NCBI GenBank assembly: GCA_900551445.1
Contig: URWA01000049.1
Location: 1 to 5,907, forward strand
DNA: 5,907 bases
Direction: 5' to 3'
From: an uncultured Bacteroides sp.
GTDB taxonomy: Bacteria; Bacteroidota; Bacteroidia; Bacteroidales; Bacteroidaceae
Shown: in pieces, positions 5,640-5,907 of the stretch
How positions within the stretch are numbered: the stretch's first letter is position 1
How the letters are laid out: each line of letters opens with the position of its first letter
Notes under the pieces: generated by a model
Seen by the model: only the letters and a program-made list of their open reading frames with translations
The model's database searches: none
What the model was told of the DNA's origin: nothing
Translations under genes and position numbers: made by a program

Positions 5640-5768
5640 ACAGTGAACATTTTCCTCTCCTTGTTTGTTTTCATAAAACATAACTCCTTTACTGAATCTC
5701 CCTTTCTCCAAAGGGAAAGAAGCCATATATTTACCAACAATAGGCTTACTAAACTAACTTATGTACAA

Positions 5769-5805
5769 AAAAGCCACCGTACAACACCGGTGGCTTTTCT
5801 TTTTT
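5769..5805. terminator. Intrinsic terminator hairpin, usable in both directions
   Basis: GCCACCG (5773-5779) pairs perfectly with CGGTGGC (5788-5794) around an 8-base loop, extended by AAAA (5769-5772) with TTTT (5795-5798). A T-rich tail (TTTTCTTTTTT) follows on the plus strand, and a run of A on the left gives a U tract on the minus strand. It lies between the tRNA-Thr terminator and the purF-like promoter. It may be a second stop for the minus-strand tRNA transcript, or may end an unseen plus-strand transcript. Confidence 0.8.
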
Positions 5806-5820
5806 CATACATACGGACAC

Positions 5821-5851
5821 AAAAAAAGTCGGACAAACCTGTCCAACTTTT
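5821..5851 (-). terminator. Intrinsic terminator of the tRNA-Thr transcript
   Basis: AGTCGGACA (5827-5835) pairs with TGTCCAACT (5840-5848) with one G-T position and a 4-base loop, AACC, extended by A/T pairs at its base. On the minus strand the stem is followed by seven U (5827-5821). It begins four bases after the 3' end of the tRNA, as expected for the last gene of a tRNA transcript. Confidence 0.9.
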
Positions 5852-5854
5852 CCG

Positions 5855-5907
5855 AGCCTCTTGTCGGATTCGAACCAACGACCCCGAGATTACAAATCAC
5901 GTGCTCT
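5855..5907 (-). tRNA. tRNA-Thr, anticodon TGT (3' part; 5' end outside window)
   Basis: On the minus strand the window contains the end of the D stem (5906-5903), the anticodon stem (5901-5897 with 5889-5885) and the loop TTTGTAA with anticodon TGT at 5894-5892. A 5-base variable region (5884-5880), the T stem (5879-5875 with 5867-5863) with canonical loop TTCGAAT, the acceptor strand AAGAGGC (5862-5856) and the discriminator T (5855) follow. No CCA is encoded. The middle pair of the anticodon stem is a U-U mismatch (5899/5887). The 5' half lies beyond the window end. Confidence 0.95.

Noticed and set aside
5493..5726. Minus-strand 77-codon open frame overlapping the start of the purF-like gene
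   Set aside because: It covers the purF-like promoter and overlaps its first codons in another frame; no signal peptide, domain or promoter is evident.

Overview
The window reads as a chromosomal segment of a Bacteroidales bacterium, most likely Bacteroides or Phocaeicola. The evidence is: TAnnTTTG-type -7 promoter elements upstream of genes, no Shine-Dalgarno sequences before start codons, tRNAs without an encoded CCA end, and protein sequences of the type I associate with that group. The genus is an inference; no marker gene settles it.

Layout, left to right. The 3' part of a tRNA-Gly(TCC) (+) is followed by a strong hairpin terminator that also serves the gene arriving from the other side. 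Two minus-strand genes follow, pepT then gcvT in transcription order. PepT is a zinc tripeptidase and GcvT is the T-protein of the glycine cleavage system. They are separated by 71 bp holding a long hairpin and are probably co-transcribed from a -33/-7 promoter upstream of pepT. Divergent from pepT is a plus-strand gene for a 400-residue outer-membrane beta-barrel of the Omp85/BamA superfamily that lacks POTRA domains. Its -7 element lies so close to the ATG that the message may be leaderless. Next comes a convergent intergenic region (3927-4128) with a striking array of four palindromes at exactly 21-bp spacing. The minus-strand gene beyond it encodes a PurF-type protein whose phosphoribosyltransferase half and Fe-S cysteines look intact but whose glutaminase half has lost its catalytic residues. 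The right end holds two hairpin terminators and the 3' part of a tRNA-Thr(TGT) on the minus strand.

The genes are mostly housekeeping and metabolic: peptide and glycine catabolism, purine or phosphoribosylamine-type chemistry, and an outer-membrane protein. I see no shared pathway across the whole window, and no phage, transposon, defence or CRISPR content. The two items most worth a second look are the 21-bp-phased palindrome array at 3969-4052, whose units alternate as a-b-a'-b', and the glutaminase-dead PurF homologue.
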